Below, one piece after another: positions 45,401 through 56,524 of a stretch of 64,000 nt of DNA. Origin of the DNA: Isoetes taiwanensis (taxonomy: Eukaryota; Streptophyta; Lycopodiopsida; Isoetales; Isoetaceae); contig JAJEKV010000288.1 in assembly GCA_021234155.1 (NCBI GenBank), positions 250,001 to 314,000 on the forward strand. The letters are read 5' to 3'. Under the pieces are notes generated by a model that had not been told where the DNA came from, did not search any database, and was given only the letters and a program-made list of their open reading frames with translations. A program made the translations under genes and the position numbers. Within the stretch, counting starts at the first letter, position 1. Every line of letters starts with the position of its first letter.

Positions 45401-45410
45401 TCAGTAACAT

Positions 45411-47451
45411 GATTGCACATATAAGTAATGTGAACAAGAATTGATACTTGAATGTTGCACCAATACGGAGATTACATGCTCTTTAATGTGTAGTTCTCAG
45501 CAACTCCACTACTGAGACCACCACATCTAAGGATAGATTTTCCAGTAGCTCACGAAATTGCTTATCTTGCCACTTGTACCTAATGTTATGCAAAGGAAAC
45601 CTCTTCAATCTATCACGTAACTTCTCTACAAATTCCCTAGAAGTGGTCTTTTTGTATTGATGCTTCAAAATCTTCCTTGGTTTCCCATTCTTACCCACTC
45701 CTGCATCCTCGTACTCCAAATACTCCCAACTCACTTCTACATCACCCAATTCAAGAGGACATATATGTAACTTGGAAATACCACACTTCTCACAAGTTCC
45801 ATAAAGGCACTCCTTTCTATGGAACTCATCATCAGCTCTTTTTGGACAAACAATCCACCCCCATAACTCATTTTTTGAAGAGAATGTTAATGTGTGAGCA
45901 TTACAAGTGCAGCTATGGTGAGGTTCACAAACACTACATGTACATTCACAAGGTTCAGAATGCTTCTTTCTCGTTGTTTTCATCCATCAAGCAACATTTC
46001 AAGCCTAACATAATGAATACAACAACATGCATTATAGTCTTTTAGCTTCACCACAAACCACGGTCTTAACTTTTGAAAAGATCTTGCTCCTACCTTAACT
46101 TCAGGGTATTCTTCTTTGAACCATTCATACAATTGCATCTGGAAGAATATATGTGTTAGCATGCGAAAGAACTTTCAAAAGACTAGTAGCCACCACTATA
46201 GCGAAAAACACTCCATTGTAGCTCGAAGATTACACTCGATCTATGTTTGAGATATACACTATTATGGCTGCGCTCGAACTATATTTGAAACATACACCAT
46301 TATTGTTGCACTCAAACTATATATTTTTGAAACACACATTATTATAGTCGGAGCTCCAATATAGCTAGAAAAATATACTCACACTATAATTCAGACACAA
46401 ACCACTTACAGCTCGAAAAATACACTCAGACTATAATTCGAACACAAGCCACTTATAGTTGGAAAAAAATTGTAGCTCCAAGGGCAAAAATGGAACTATA
46501 GGTAAAGACAAGCCACTATAGCTAATCTATAAGCCATTGTAGCTGAAGAACACAATGGAGCTATAATGAAAGATATACATGATATAGTTGTAATCCAACC
46601 ACTGTAGCTACAACCTAAATTTGTAGTTTGGAAGCATGAAAACACTTCACATTTGGGTCTGTAGGTGGAAAATATGATAACTAAATGAGTGCAAACTTTG
46701 AGAAGTTCACTTCTAGAACTATATGCACATCTGGAAGAACATAAGGAGAGAGATTAACTTGAGATTGTTCCAGATAATATGTTGCATGCTCTTCTCTAAT
46801 ATTTCTTATTTGGAGAAGCTCTAGTGTTTGAGACCTGGTCCAAAACATTTGTACAAGCATAATAGTTGAATCTAAGATAGAGTCACACCTTTTAGATCTT
46901 CTATAATATACCCATTTTCCTTCATTACAGTCAATTTCTTCCTTGTTTTTCTTTGCAGCCGCAATATTTCTGGGATGAACATAAAGTAGCTTTCCAATTT
47001 TCTATTGCTCAAATTCTCATTTTCTCCACCAACTGCCATTGCCAAACAACTCTTCTTTGCAGCCAATTATCCAAATTTGTAGACTGTGTCAACGTCTTAA
47101 TAAACTCTCTTATGTTTGTTATTATTTGATTCTCATCTCCCGCAATTCCATCCAATGCCTTATGCTAAATAAATAATTTAGAATACCTCTTTTCATTTGT
47201 ACACTCATATGCTTAGACTGCATCAAAAATGATTCCACTAGATTCAAACCCATTATGCTCTAAGTGGCTATGCTTCTTTCTACGCCTTCTAAACCTGCAT
47301 TAGATTGCAAGACCAATGCATCATTATTTTCTTTCGTTCTTCGCCGTTGGTGCCATTTCCTCTCTGGTTCCTGTTCTTTTGTTCTTTTCTTCCTCTCTCT
47401 TGAAGATTTTGCCTTCTCTGTTGCTACTCCAAACCCTGAATTCGATTCCAT
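45411..47451 (-). pseudogene. Transposase-like HGKGEHDG family, copy 3 (N-terminal half)
   Basis: Minus strand. Basic N-terminal pieces lie at 47451-47260 and 47066-46872. Exon 1 ends M-F-W-T-R ... I-R-E-E-H-A-T-Y-Y-L-E-Q-S-Q before GTTAAT (donor at 46758). Exon 2 starts at 46138 after TTCCAG and reads W-F-K-E-E-Y-P-E-V ... F-Q-K-L-R-P-W-F-V-V-K-L-K-D-Y, H-Y-V-R-L, then after one TGA a Cys-rich block (C-E-C-T-C-S-V-C-E-P-H-H-S-C-T-C) and C-L-Y-G-T-C-E-K-C-G-I. It stays open to 45483 and, after a frameshift, matches copy 1 through E-N-Y-T and I-L-V-H-I-T. The DNA then becomes gypsy gag; the D-G/Q-F-K and HGKGEHDG half is missing. Confidence 0.65.
46139..46758 (-). other. Intron of transposase-like copy 3, with degenerate repeats
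   Basis: 620-bp intron at the same protein position as in copy 2. About 46190-46620 is a degenerate tandem repeat built on CTCGAACTATA / ACACCATTATAG phrases. Confidence 0.55.
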
Positions 47452-48096
47452 TTCTTAATGAGTGCACATTTTGCTTCAATTATCTTTCAATGCCAATTGT
47501 TAGAAAAGCTAGATTCTTGCAATTGATCAACGCAATGCAATGCTACTTGTTCACCTCCAAAAATCGGCATTTGTTATAAGCAACGTAATCTAGCCCATGC
47601 TCTCATTTTGCATTTCCCTCTATTAGTCCCAAAATTAGTAATGACCATAGAAATAGGAACAATTATTGCTTTGTAACTAATTAATGTATCCAAACGCAAT
47701 TTGTTAGTTGTTTAGCATTTATGTATACATGACTCCTTTTAGCCACTTTTTAACCTATATTTCAAACTACTTGGGGGGACAAGGGGGACAACTACAATGG
47801 CCCACTTTAATGTGCATCAACCCGCTTAACAACGCTAAAAAAACAAGGAATGCATGTGAACGCCCCACTATGCCTTTGATGGTTTGGTTCATACACAACA
47901 AAAATAGGCAAGGCAAGCTTGTTTCAGATTGATCTTTCACATACTTAATTGCAAAATTTCACCATAACGAATGGAAACTCATCCCATAAAGCTCAATGGT
48001 TTTATGGCATGCATTGTATAGACATGTTTTGGAGCTGTTCTGGATTTTCCATGTGGCCAAAAATATGAAATATTTTCACCTCAAAAATATCCATGG
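47452..48096. other. Intergenic, no recognisable gene
   Basis: Between transposase-like copy 3 and the phosphatase promoter. AT-rich; short frames only. Confidence 0.45.
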
Positions 48097-48104
48097 GGAT
48101 ATCC
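48097..48104 (+). promoter_or_regulatory. Candidate P1BS (PHR1-binding site)
   Basis: GGATATCC matches the GNATATNC consensus bound by PHR1-type regulators of phosphate-starvation genes. It lies about 290 bp upstream of the phosphatase start codon, where many plant acid phosphatases have such a site. The motif is short and could be chance. Confidence 0.4.
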
Positions 48105-48396
48105 ATGGATAGGATAATGAGAAGATATATTTATTTATTAGTGTAGGGTTGAGACGTGATGGAAGGAGCAAAATCCTAGCCGGTTAGAGTGAGCAAAGTA
48201 AGGTTAAACTATATACGTGCCTTGGGATAAAAGGATGTACTAAAGAATGTTCTTTCGTGCTAGCTTAGTTGAGACATTGGTGACTTGTTCAGCTCAACAA
48301 AAGAAAACAATACGTTTCTTGCTTGATCGAAAAGTTATTCCTTGCGGTTCTCTTTAAAGGGACGCATAGCTGCACAAATTTGATGCAGCATTAAGC

Positions 48397-50610
48397 ATGG
48401 AAATTCAGCTGTTTTTCACTTTTGCATTCATATTTGTATCGATTCAAAAGCTGAAAGCTCAGGAAAATGCAATACCTACTACATTAGATGGTCCATTCAA
48501 GCCTGTTACCCGTTCTTTTGATCCAAGTTTGAGGATCGCAAGCGAGGATCTGCCCAACAACGATCCAATATTTGCCCACCATGGCTCAGAATGGAGCCCT
48601 GAACAGATCGCCATTGCACAGGGTGTTGACCCTGCCTCAATGTATATTTCTTGGATCACAGGTAAGATCAATCCAGTTCTAGTAGGATCTTAGTCAAAAC
48701 TATAATTTTGAAATGGATCTTTATTTCATACATATGCAGGGAATTATCAGATAGGGCAGAATATAGAGCCTCTGGATCCCTCCATAGTTGCTAGCATTGT
48801 AAGGTATGGAACTTGTCAAAATAAACTCAAACATGTTGCCAAGGGAAAATCGTCTATGTACAGTCAGTTATATGCATATCAGGGACTTAACAATTATACA
48901 TCTGGTATAATTCACCATGTAAGAATCAAAGGTATATTGTAACAGCTACTTCACATGTTGAATAGATATATTGTATGAAGCACCATGCTGTTGGCATCTC
49001 TGATGTAGGTCTCAGGCCACAGACAACATACTACTATCAATGCGGCGATCCGAGCAAAGATGCAATGAGTGAAATCTTCAGCTTTACTACCTTGCCAGCA
49101 CCTGGAACTGGTTATCCTGGAAAAATTGCAATTGTAGGAGATTTGGGTCTCACTTACAACACTACCTCCACAATAGCACATATCATGGACAACAGACCTG
49201 ACTTGAATATTTTTATAGGGGACTTGACCTATGCTAACCTTTACCTCACAAATGGCACTGGAGCTCCCTGCTACAGATGTGCCTTTGGTATGGAGCCTAC
49301 TCATGAAACCTTTCAGCCCAGATGGGATTTTTGGGGAAGGTACATGTCTTAACATTTAGATATTTATTGTTTACCTTACTAAACCATTGGTTCTCTCTCT
49401 TTGAATTACGTTAGATTTTGTGTCTAACTTTGTAGCAATGTTGGTCTGGTGTGTGCGTCTCATAGACTAGTTGGTCTCCTATGGACGTTATAAATGCTCT
49501 TTTTCTTCCTTTGCAGGTATACTCAGGCCCTCAGATCAACTATTCCTACTATGGTTATTGAAGGAAACCATGAATTCGAAGAACAAGCAGGCCATCAATC
49601 TTTTGTTGCCTATAATTCCAGATTTGCAGTTCCATTCCTTGAAAGTGGATCTGAAACCAAAATGTACTACTCTTTCAATGCTGGAGGAATCCATTTTGTC
49701 ATGCTAGGAGCATATATTGAGTACAGCAAGACAAGTATGCAAGAATTTGTGACTTTAGTCCTCAAGTTATTGCAAAAAGAATTTAGACATTTCAATGCAG
49801 GTGCTCAGTACGCCTGGCTGAAACAAGATCTGGAGGCTGTGGATAGAGATATAACTCCATGGGTGATAGTCTTTTCTCATGCTCCATGGTATTCAAGCTA
49901 CAAGTCCCATTACAGAGAAACAGAGTGTATGAGGCAGGCAATGGAGGATCTGCTGTACCAAAACAGGGTGGACTTATTCTTCTCAGGCCATGTACACCAT
50001 CTAACAATATAAAGCATTCTAAGAAACATCCTAGTCTGCTGCAATATCCTCTAACTTAGACCTGGTTTTGTTTTATGGCAATCAGGTACATGCATATGAG
50101 AGGATGAACAAAGTGTACAACTACGAATATGATTCATGTGCCCCTGTTCATATTGTAATTGGAGATGGTGGAAACTGGGAAAAAATGGCAGCCAAGCATG
50201 CGGACGATTTGAATGAATGCCCTGATCCTGAATCTACCCCTGATTCTAACATTTTGCCATATCGGTTCTGTGGCTTCAATTTCACTTCTGGCCCTGCTGC
50301 TGGTAAGTTCTGTTGGGATAGACAGCCTGATTGGAGTGCCTTTCGTGAGACCAGCTTTGGACATGGAATTCTTGAGGTATTTTTTCTTCAAATGGTTGCT
50401 TTGCATACTTTTAGTAGCACAAGAATGTTACGTTCTGGTCGTTTGCAGGTTAAAAATTCAACTCATGCCCTGTGGACATGGCACCGGAACCAAGATGTTT
50501 ATGAAGATTATAGGGGTGGAGACCAAATTTACATTATTCGACAGCCACATGCCTGCTCATCCTTATGCTTGGCAGAGCAAAGTTTGAATTGGGAAATATT
50601 ATCTAGTTAA
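48397..50610 (+). CDS. PAP15-like: Purple acid phosphatase (PAP15/phytase-like), seven exons
   Basis: Exons 48397-48661, 48740-48931, 49009-49339, 49517-49734, 49801-49991, 50086-50376 and 50449-50610 join in frame to 549 codons plus stop; every intron is GT-AG. A hydrophobic signal peptide (residues 1-22) implies secretion or vacuolar sorting. A fibronectin-like N-terminal domain is followed by the metallophosphoesterase domain with all five metal motifs: V-G-D-L-G, G-D-L-T-Y, G-N-H-E, V-F-S-H and G-H-V-H. Text such as N-Y-T-S-G-I-I-H-H-V-R, Y-A-N-L-Y-L-T-N-G-T and G-D-G-G-N matches the plant PAP group containing Arabidopsis PAP15, which releases phosphate from phytate and other esters at a Fe-Zn/Mn centre. 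Introns 4 (66 bp) and 6 (72 bp) are stop-free multiples of three. No frame damage; this is the clearest host gene here. Exact subgroup is inferred. Confidence 0.92.
49440..49500 (+). repeat. LINE-tail-like sequence inside phosphatase intron 3
   Basis: CTCATAGACTAGTTGGTCTC and TATGGACG resemble the LINE tail at about 38700-38730 (CCCATAGGCCAGTTGGTCTC...GTGGACG). Intron 3 (49340-49516, 177 bp) is the longest of the gene and may hold a short tail insertion. Confidence 0.45.
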
Positions 50611-51232
50611 GCCTGCCAAAAAAAAGGACACAGAAAATGAAAAACCAACGAAGAACCTGGAAACAAAATAAATTTCACTCCTATAGACCACGGCTTAGCT
50701 TCGAAATAAATAAAAATAATGAAGTTTAATAAAATGACATTTCCTTCATTTACATAAACATATATATGGCATTTTGAGAACAATGGCACATTGGATGGAG
50801 CGAAACCTAACTGAAAATCGCCTAACTAGTAATTCATCTTAGTGAAATTCAATTGATCCCATAGCAAATATCTTATTTTATGTTTATCAAAGTCCCCTTT
50901 CGCTTTTTTGGGACAATTCGGTCATTTTTCAAATATACAACATGTGTGAAATATATAATAAATGAATGAAGCTTTAAGTATTTAACACGAGTGAAGCCTA
51001 CTCAATTTGGTGTTAGGACAGCCTGAATGCGTTGGAACAATGGATTTAGTGGCTTGGTTCAATTGGGGTATTATCATATTAATAAACAATGCATTTAGTA
51101 GTTTGGTTAGCTTGGGGTGTTACTATGCTATTAAACAAATATATGATGATAAGGTTTGCTAGCTAGGACTTCTAATATATTAAGATGGAATTGAATTGAA
51201 CTAAATTGAATGGGTTTTTTATCGTCAACGAA
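50611..51232 (+). other. 3-prime flank of the phosphatase gene
   Basis: AATAAA-type signals occur near 50669 and 50705-50735, within 130 bp of the stop codon, and could direct polyadenylation. The rest is AT-rich with no gene. Confidence 0.4.
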
Positions 51233-51322
51233 GACAAACCAACCTATGGGACCCAATCAAAGAGCACAACAAATACAGACAAACCAACCTATGGGACCCA
51301 ATCAAAGAGCACAACAAATATA
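51233..51322. repeat. 45-bp tandem duplication
   Basis: Two nearly identical 45-bp units (51233-51277, 51278-51322) starting GACAAACCAACCTATGGGAC. They sit at the 3-prime tail of the minus-strand LINE. Confidence 0.85.
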
Positions 51323-54106
51323 TTACTATCAGGATTAAAAAATCCTGCCTCGGAGGGTTTTAGAGGAAAAAAACTTGGCAGCAATAAGAATGCTGATAAA
51401 CTGTACAATGAAACATTTCAAGGTAGTGTCTTTAAGGACATGGCTGAGTGCGCATATCCATCGCCTCCTGAAGATATAATCCTAGTAACTCAAGAGTGGC
51501 TAGTTAGGCAGGATCAACTCAGCATAGCATGCCCAGATATGATCAAATGCCAGGCAGTTCTGAACAATGCAGCAATCATCTTCAATAACTTTCAGCTGGC
51601 AACACTGACACAGTCTGTCCTCTTCTGCCCCATGGATCCACCTGCATGTCTCAATTCTGAGGAGTGCACCTATGCAAATGGATGCTATCAGTCTACGCTT
51701 CTTCATAGGCAAATGTGTATGCAGGTAGTGTTGTGGACCTCGTTCAAGCATGGGATATATCTGGCTCTAGTAGTATAATGTCTTGACCTATTCCAGAGTA
51801 CCAGCGTCCCAAAGTTTATCGAGAAAGCAAGCATCGAGGTACTACCTTATGTTATGGTGATCCTCTTCAGTATTGTACCTTTATGCACCTGTGCTTCTGC
51901 ACATTATATTGGAAAACCGTTGAGCTCATTTTCCCTCCAGCAGGCTCTGAAGCATTGTGGACCCATTGCCATGATATAAGCAAGGCTAAGGATACGAGCA
52001 TTGCCCATACTGACCACCTTCTAAAAATAGATGATGTGGCAGTCGAATGTGGCCCGTTGAAGAGGCAAGAAAATGTCTCCTACAGAAGGATCTGATACGG
52101 GACCATAGATTTTTACCCCAAGTGCTCGAGCTAGAAAAGCTTTTTGCAAGGAATACCGTCGTGCCCCAAACCTCGATTTTGTATAGAAGAACGGGCTCCA
52201 CCAGGATCTTGAACAAGTGCAACTAATGGACGATGTCATAAAGCTCTGTCAAGATGGAGGCCCAAACGTTGGATAGGTCATGATAGGTTCTGATAAGTCC
52301 TGATATGTCCAAATGTTGAACATTGCTGAAGAGTGTGATCCTCAATAACTTTCAGCTGGAAACACTGACATAGATTGTCTCTCGCATTTCTCAGATCCAT
52401 CTGTCTATCTCAATTCGAAGGTGGTGAGAACTGTGCAAGTGGACGCTATGAGTCTGCACTTCTTCAGAGGTAAATGTGTTCATAGATACTGTTGTAGATC
52501 CTGTTCAAGCATGGGAAAGATTTGGCTTTTGTAGTCTGTAGTTTTTACGAGTTCCAAAGCCCCAGCATATCAAAGCTTGTCGAGGAAGCGTGCATCGAGA
52601 TACTGCCTTTGGTGATTGTGATCCTCCTCGGTTTCTACCTCTATGCACCTGTGCTCCTACATATACCACCTGGAGAACCAATTAGGCCACGTCTCCTTAA
52701 AATAGACTTTGAGACATTGTGGACCCATTGCCATTGCAATGGCGAGGTTTGAAAGATGAGTGTTGTCCATACTGACCAATCCTTCTAAAAGTATATGAGA
52801 TGATGGTCTAGCACAGCCTACTGTAAAGGCAAGACACTAATATTATTTAGAAGTATCTAGTGCTTGGGCCGGAAAGCCTTTTTGAACCTGCTCCAAGTCA
52901 TTCCAGGTGGCAGTTGATACTACCAGTCACCGCAGCTGGTGGATCCAGTCATAAAGCTTTGGTCTGTAACTGTTATTCTACACTGTATATAGAGTCTCCC
53001 AGACTACCATCACATGTTGCCAGATACAAATGTCCCAAAATGTAGTAGTAGTGAACTCCACTTCCAGGTACAAGCCGACACAACCTCCATATTTTGACCT
53101 CGATAAGTGAGGGAGAGCGGCCTTGGTTGATGTGAAGACGAGATGAGGAGCACCTTAGTCTTAGCCAAATTGACATGCAGCCAAATTTGTATCGAGAGCA
53201 TCCAAATGCTGATGCATGTCGGACGGGGTGTAAGTTAAGAAAACTACATCATCGACATAGACGAGCTGCCGGGCGATATGGTGCATGAGGTGAGCCCCTC
53301 CAACCCCATGTTGAACATGCCAATCCTCTTACTGATCAATATATAGACCAAACAACATTGGAGAGAGTGGGCATCCTTAGGAGACTGCAACACTACTGTT
53401 TACAGGTTGGTTTGACGGTGGTATTCGAGCGAAGTATGTTTGTATAGCCGGTATACTACATTTTGCAACTCCGAAGCAACTCCTAACTATGTCAATCTCT
53501 CCCTAGCTTCTCCCCAGATTGCACAAAAGCCTTTGCACAAAGTCGACAAAATAGTGATATAGTTCTCGGCAGCAATTCTATTATTTTCTATCAAGGCCTA
53601 CAAGGTGGAAACATGATCAATGGTGGAGTGTTGGGGCCCAAACCTGGCATGCGTAAAGGCTCGATCTCTGTTTTCTCTGCCCATATCGTTAATTGCTGCT
53701 CAAAAATGCCAACCAACAGTTTTGCAAACAACGAGCTAACCATAATGGTGCGATAGTTGGTTGGGTAGTGAGGATCTCTTATCTTATAGATGGGAACTAC
53801 TCTGCTGGTGGTCCACTATGGGCGAAAGCCTTTTTAAAGTGCCCTCGTGAACAACCTAGTTAGGAGGAGAATGATCTGCCGCCCTGCCCATTTGAGCAAC
53901 TCTTCCTGCCTACCATCTAAACTCACAACCTTGCTATTGACGAGATGTTGCAAGCTCTGAGCCCCTTGCCTCTATGATTACTAGTAGCGGGCCCATCTGT
54001 GGGTGTATCTCAGATTCAATTTCGTGTGGATCTTAAAAGTTGTTAAGCACCTAGTGGTTAACATTGTGCACATGTTAGGTGTAAATGGTGGCAGACTACA
54101 CTTGGC
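51233..54106 (-). mobile_element. LINE, 3-prime half (minus strand, decayed)
   Basis: Minus strand. 53960-53200 encodes reverse transcriptase: E-E-L-L-K-W-A-G, G-C-P-L-S-P-M-L-F-G-L-Y-I-D near 53350, and Y-V-D-D-V-V-F-L near 53255. 52250-51990 and 51751-51500 encode the C-terminal part with a finger (R-L-C-Q-C-C-Q ... C-C-I-V-Q-N-C). The C-terminal part seems duplicated: 51590-52000 and 52355-52750 resemble each other. The tail has a GC hairpin (51325-51376) and a 45-bp tandem duplication. Stops are frequent. Confidence 0.7.
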
Positions 54107-54373
54107 AGGAGGCCTGGAGGCCCAACCAGGTCGCCTGGAGGCCTTTCTTCTCAATCTCATTGCCTATCGGGAGGCCCTCTCTTAGCAATCAATCTTGTTA
54201 ATCTGCTATCAAAACTCTGATGTTGTCAAAACCCTGATTTTTAACGTGCAGCAAACACAGTTTTGCAGTCAAGGACTTCTGGAGTGGTGACAACACTTCT
54301 TTCTACATCTTTTTTTGTCACTTCTTCATCCAATTTCTTGTCAAGCTTCCTGCGTACAAGTTTTTCAGAAAAT

Positions 54374-54409
<36 letters not shown>

Positions 54410-56524
54410 GGGCATTGATATTTTGGTTCTACCTATTTCAGAAAATTCATGGTAGTACAGCTCTTGTCGAGTCTGTTTCTGCACATCAAAAAGATCCTTG
54501 AGCTTATTAGGTGCAGTTCCATGCAGAAAAAGCTTCATCTAGCATCTAGAGAATATATTCAATTCAAGTATTCTTGTTTTATTTTTATAGAGGACCAGCA
54601 CTCTAGCTAGCCCTCATACTCTTCTTAAAACTCACATAGCAGCATGCTTTATGAAGCCCATCTCTATAAGCTGCATCAAAATCCAAGAGTCCAGCTCTTA
54701 TCACTTTTATTGAAGCAAACACAAATAGGGCTTAATTCAAGCATATCGAGTTTTTACAGGAGCCCGAGTTTTGGTGCAGCTCTCCTTCAAATACGTCCCA
54801 TCAGTCTGGCATCTGCATAAAACAAATCAAACGGCACAGATTAACACGAATATGTCTCAGCTATCATCCAAACAAGCAGCACAAATTACATGCTCTCCTT
54901 TATTTCAAAATTTATATAGTGTCAATACCTGCACATATCAATGCAAAATCATCATCAAGAAGCACAGATCAAATGGATTCGATGCAATTAAGGAAGATTT
55001 TGATCCTGCAAGCATCGCCACAATAGCTGTCAAGCATTCAAATCTATAAATGGCAGATCGAGCCGGATTTATTAAGGATCAACAGATTTTGTGTTCAAGT
55101 AACCAAGCACCGTTCCTGCACAGACTTGTGGTTCTTGCGCAATGTCCAGGTCTTACGCAAATCTTGGGATAACACAGGCAAACCCGGCAATTTTGGCTGC
55201 CATATCTCAATTATAGGGAATCTGGCTGCCCTATCGGGCCCTCAGTTATGCCTATTTGGGTTTCTATTCATAGAGCCATCTAGCTCGGAACTCCGTATAT
55301 CTCAAGTGAGATGTGGTTAATGTGCCACATTAATGTGGCCAAAAAGTGGTTAATGTGGCCAAAAAAGTGGTTAATGTGGCCAAAAAGTGATTAATGTGGC
55401 CAAAAAAATAGGCTTCAAACTGCGCGGCGGGGGCAAAAATTTCAATCGACTGGTACTTTCTGCTCCATGGGCAGTTTGATTCGATCTAAAAACCATGCCA
55501 ATCGCTTTGTCTGCTTCTTTTATGCTAGATTGCTGAAGAGAGGAAGAGATTTGAGGCAGAATGGAGCCGAATCGACCAAAAACGCCAAAAATAGTTAGTT
55601 TTTGGGCTTCAAACCGCGCTGTTCTTCGTGGCTGATATAGGGGGCCACATTAACCACATCTCACTTAAGATATACGGCGTTCCATCTAGCTCGCAGTTTC
55701 CATCCATATCCTACTTGTATATCAATATTTACAATATTTGTGTAGCCTCGGGTATCAGAAGAATAGTAAGCTTGCAGCACTGATATAGTCGGCCTTCAGT
55801 AGAGCATCTATTTAGGCCTCACGCCAATTTTTATGGCTCATGCACTCAAATTTCTTCACGGTGATAATGGGTCACGGGCCATGTTTACTAGTTTATAATA
55901 GGTCATGAACCTATGCCCACGCCCATGCTCATGCTGCCCATGCGCATGTCTGTTACCAGTCACGACATTTAGAATTTGTTCATGCTTCCTCATATGGCTG
56001 ATCACGGGGTCTGCATTACGGTGTTTATCTTTTTAAACGCCCCTATATTATTGTTTTATATGGGGTGTTTTTTTGCACTTGTTTCACTTACCTCCCGGGG
56101 GATGCACTTAGTAATAAGGGGGTAAAGACATGTGCATTCGTAGGGTGGCCAAAAAACATCCCTAGTATACTGATCTTTGAAAGCTAATTTAACCCCTAAA
56201 GTATATATTTTCCCCCCCAAACGCCCCTTTATTTCATGCACATGTCCCATACTGCAAACAATACTGAATCCCCCGGGACTTACCTATGATATGAGGGAAG
56301 TGTCATCGTATTCTTTTAGGCCATTGCTTATGGCCCATCAACATCGACACTATTTGGGCATTCAATTTTGTCATCACACACTCACGCTCATCTTTTGGCA
56401 ACAAAACCCATCTATTACCATTGATTATTTACAGCCCTAATTTTGTGGCACCATGTTGCAAATGGCAGACTTCTTTTATAAAAGTTTTTATATTTTCGTG
56501 CTTAAAAGTTTAAGGGGTAGGCGG
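54107..56524. mobile_element. Unidentified 2.4-kb segment between LINE fragments
   Basis: Flanked by two copies of a ~65-bp LINE sequence (54041-54106 and 56525-56590, same orientation), so it either interrupts the LINE or separates two overlapping LINE fragments. It contains a 32-base A run (54375-54406) followed by six G, and a Mutator-type MITE. No gene recognised. Confidence 0.45.
55287..55683. mobile_element. 397-bp Mutator-type MITE
   Basis: Flanked by the 9-bp duplication ATCTAGCTC (55278-55286, 55684-55692). Terminal inverted repeats of about 40 bp start GGAAC(T/G)CCGTATATCT and run through GTGAGATGTGGTTAATGTG. A 9-bp duplication with long TIRs is the mark of Mutator-like elements. 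The left side holds four to five copies of a GTTAATGTGGCCAAAAA unit. No coding sequence. Confidence 0.88.

Larger units (their letters stand above)
40256..45410 (-). mobile_element. Ty3/gypsy element without chromodomain (body)
   Basis: Minus-strand order: Gln/Pro-rich gag with CCHC knuckle, aspartic protease, reverse transcriptase, RNase H, integrase with G-P-Y motif, stop near 40256. No LTR pair or primer site could be located. At the 5-prime side the sequence passes directly into transposase-like copy 3 near 45410. The product ends soon after the G-P-Y motif, so it is not a chromovirus. Confidence 0.82.

Noticed and set aside
49792-50059. Short frames overlapping phosphatase exons on either strand
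   Set aside because: Shadows of the spliced phosphatase coding sequence, whose motifs and splice phases are coherent.
54375-54448. Poly(A) insertion with TTTCAGAAAAT repeats as TSD
   Set aside because: The 11-bp direct repeats surround mostly the A run and six G; no insert body, so slippage is the simpler explanation.
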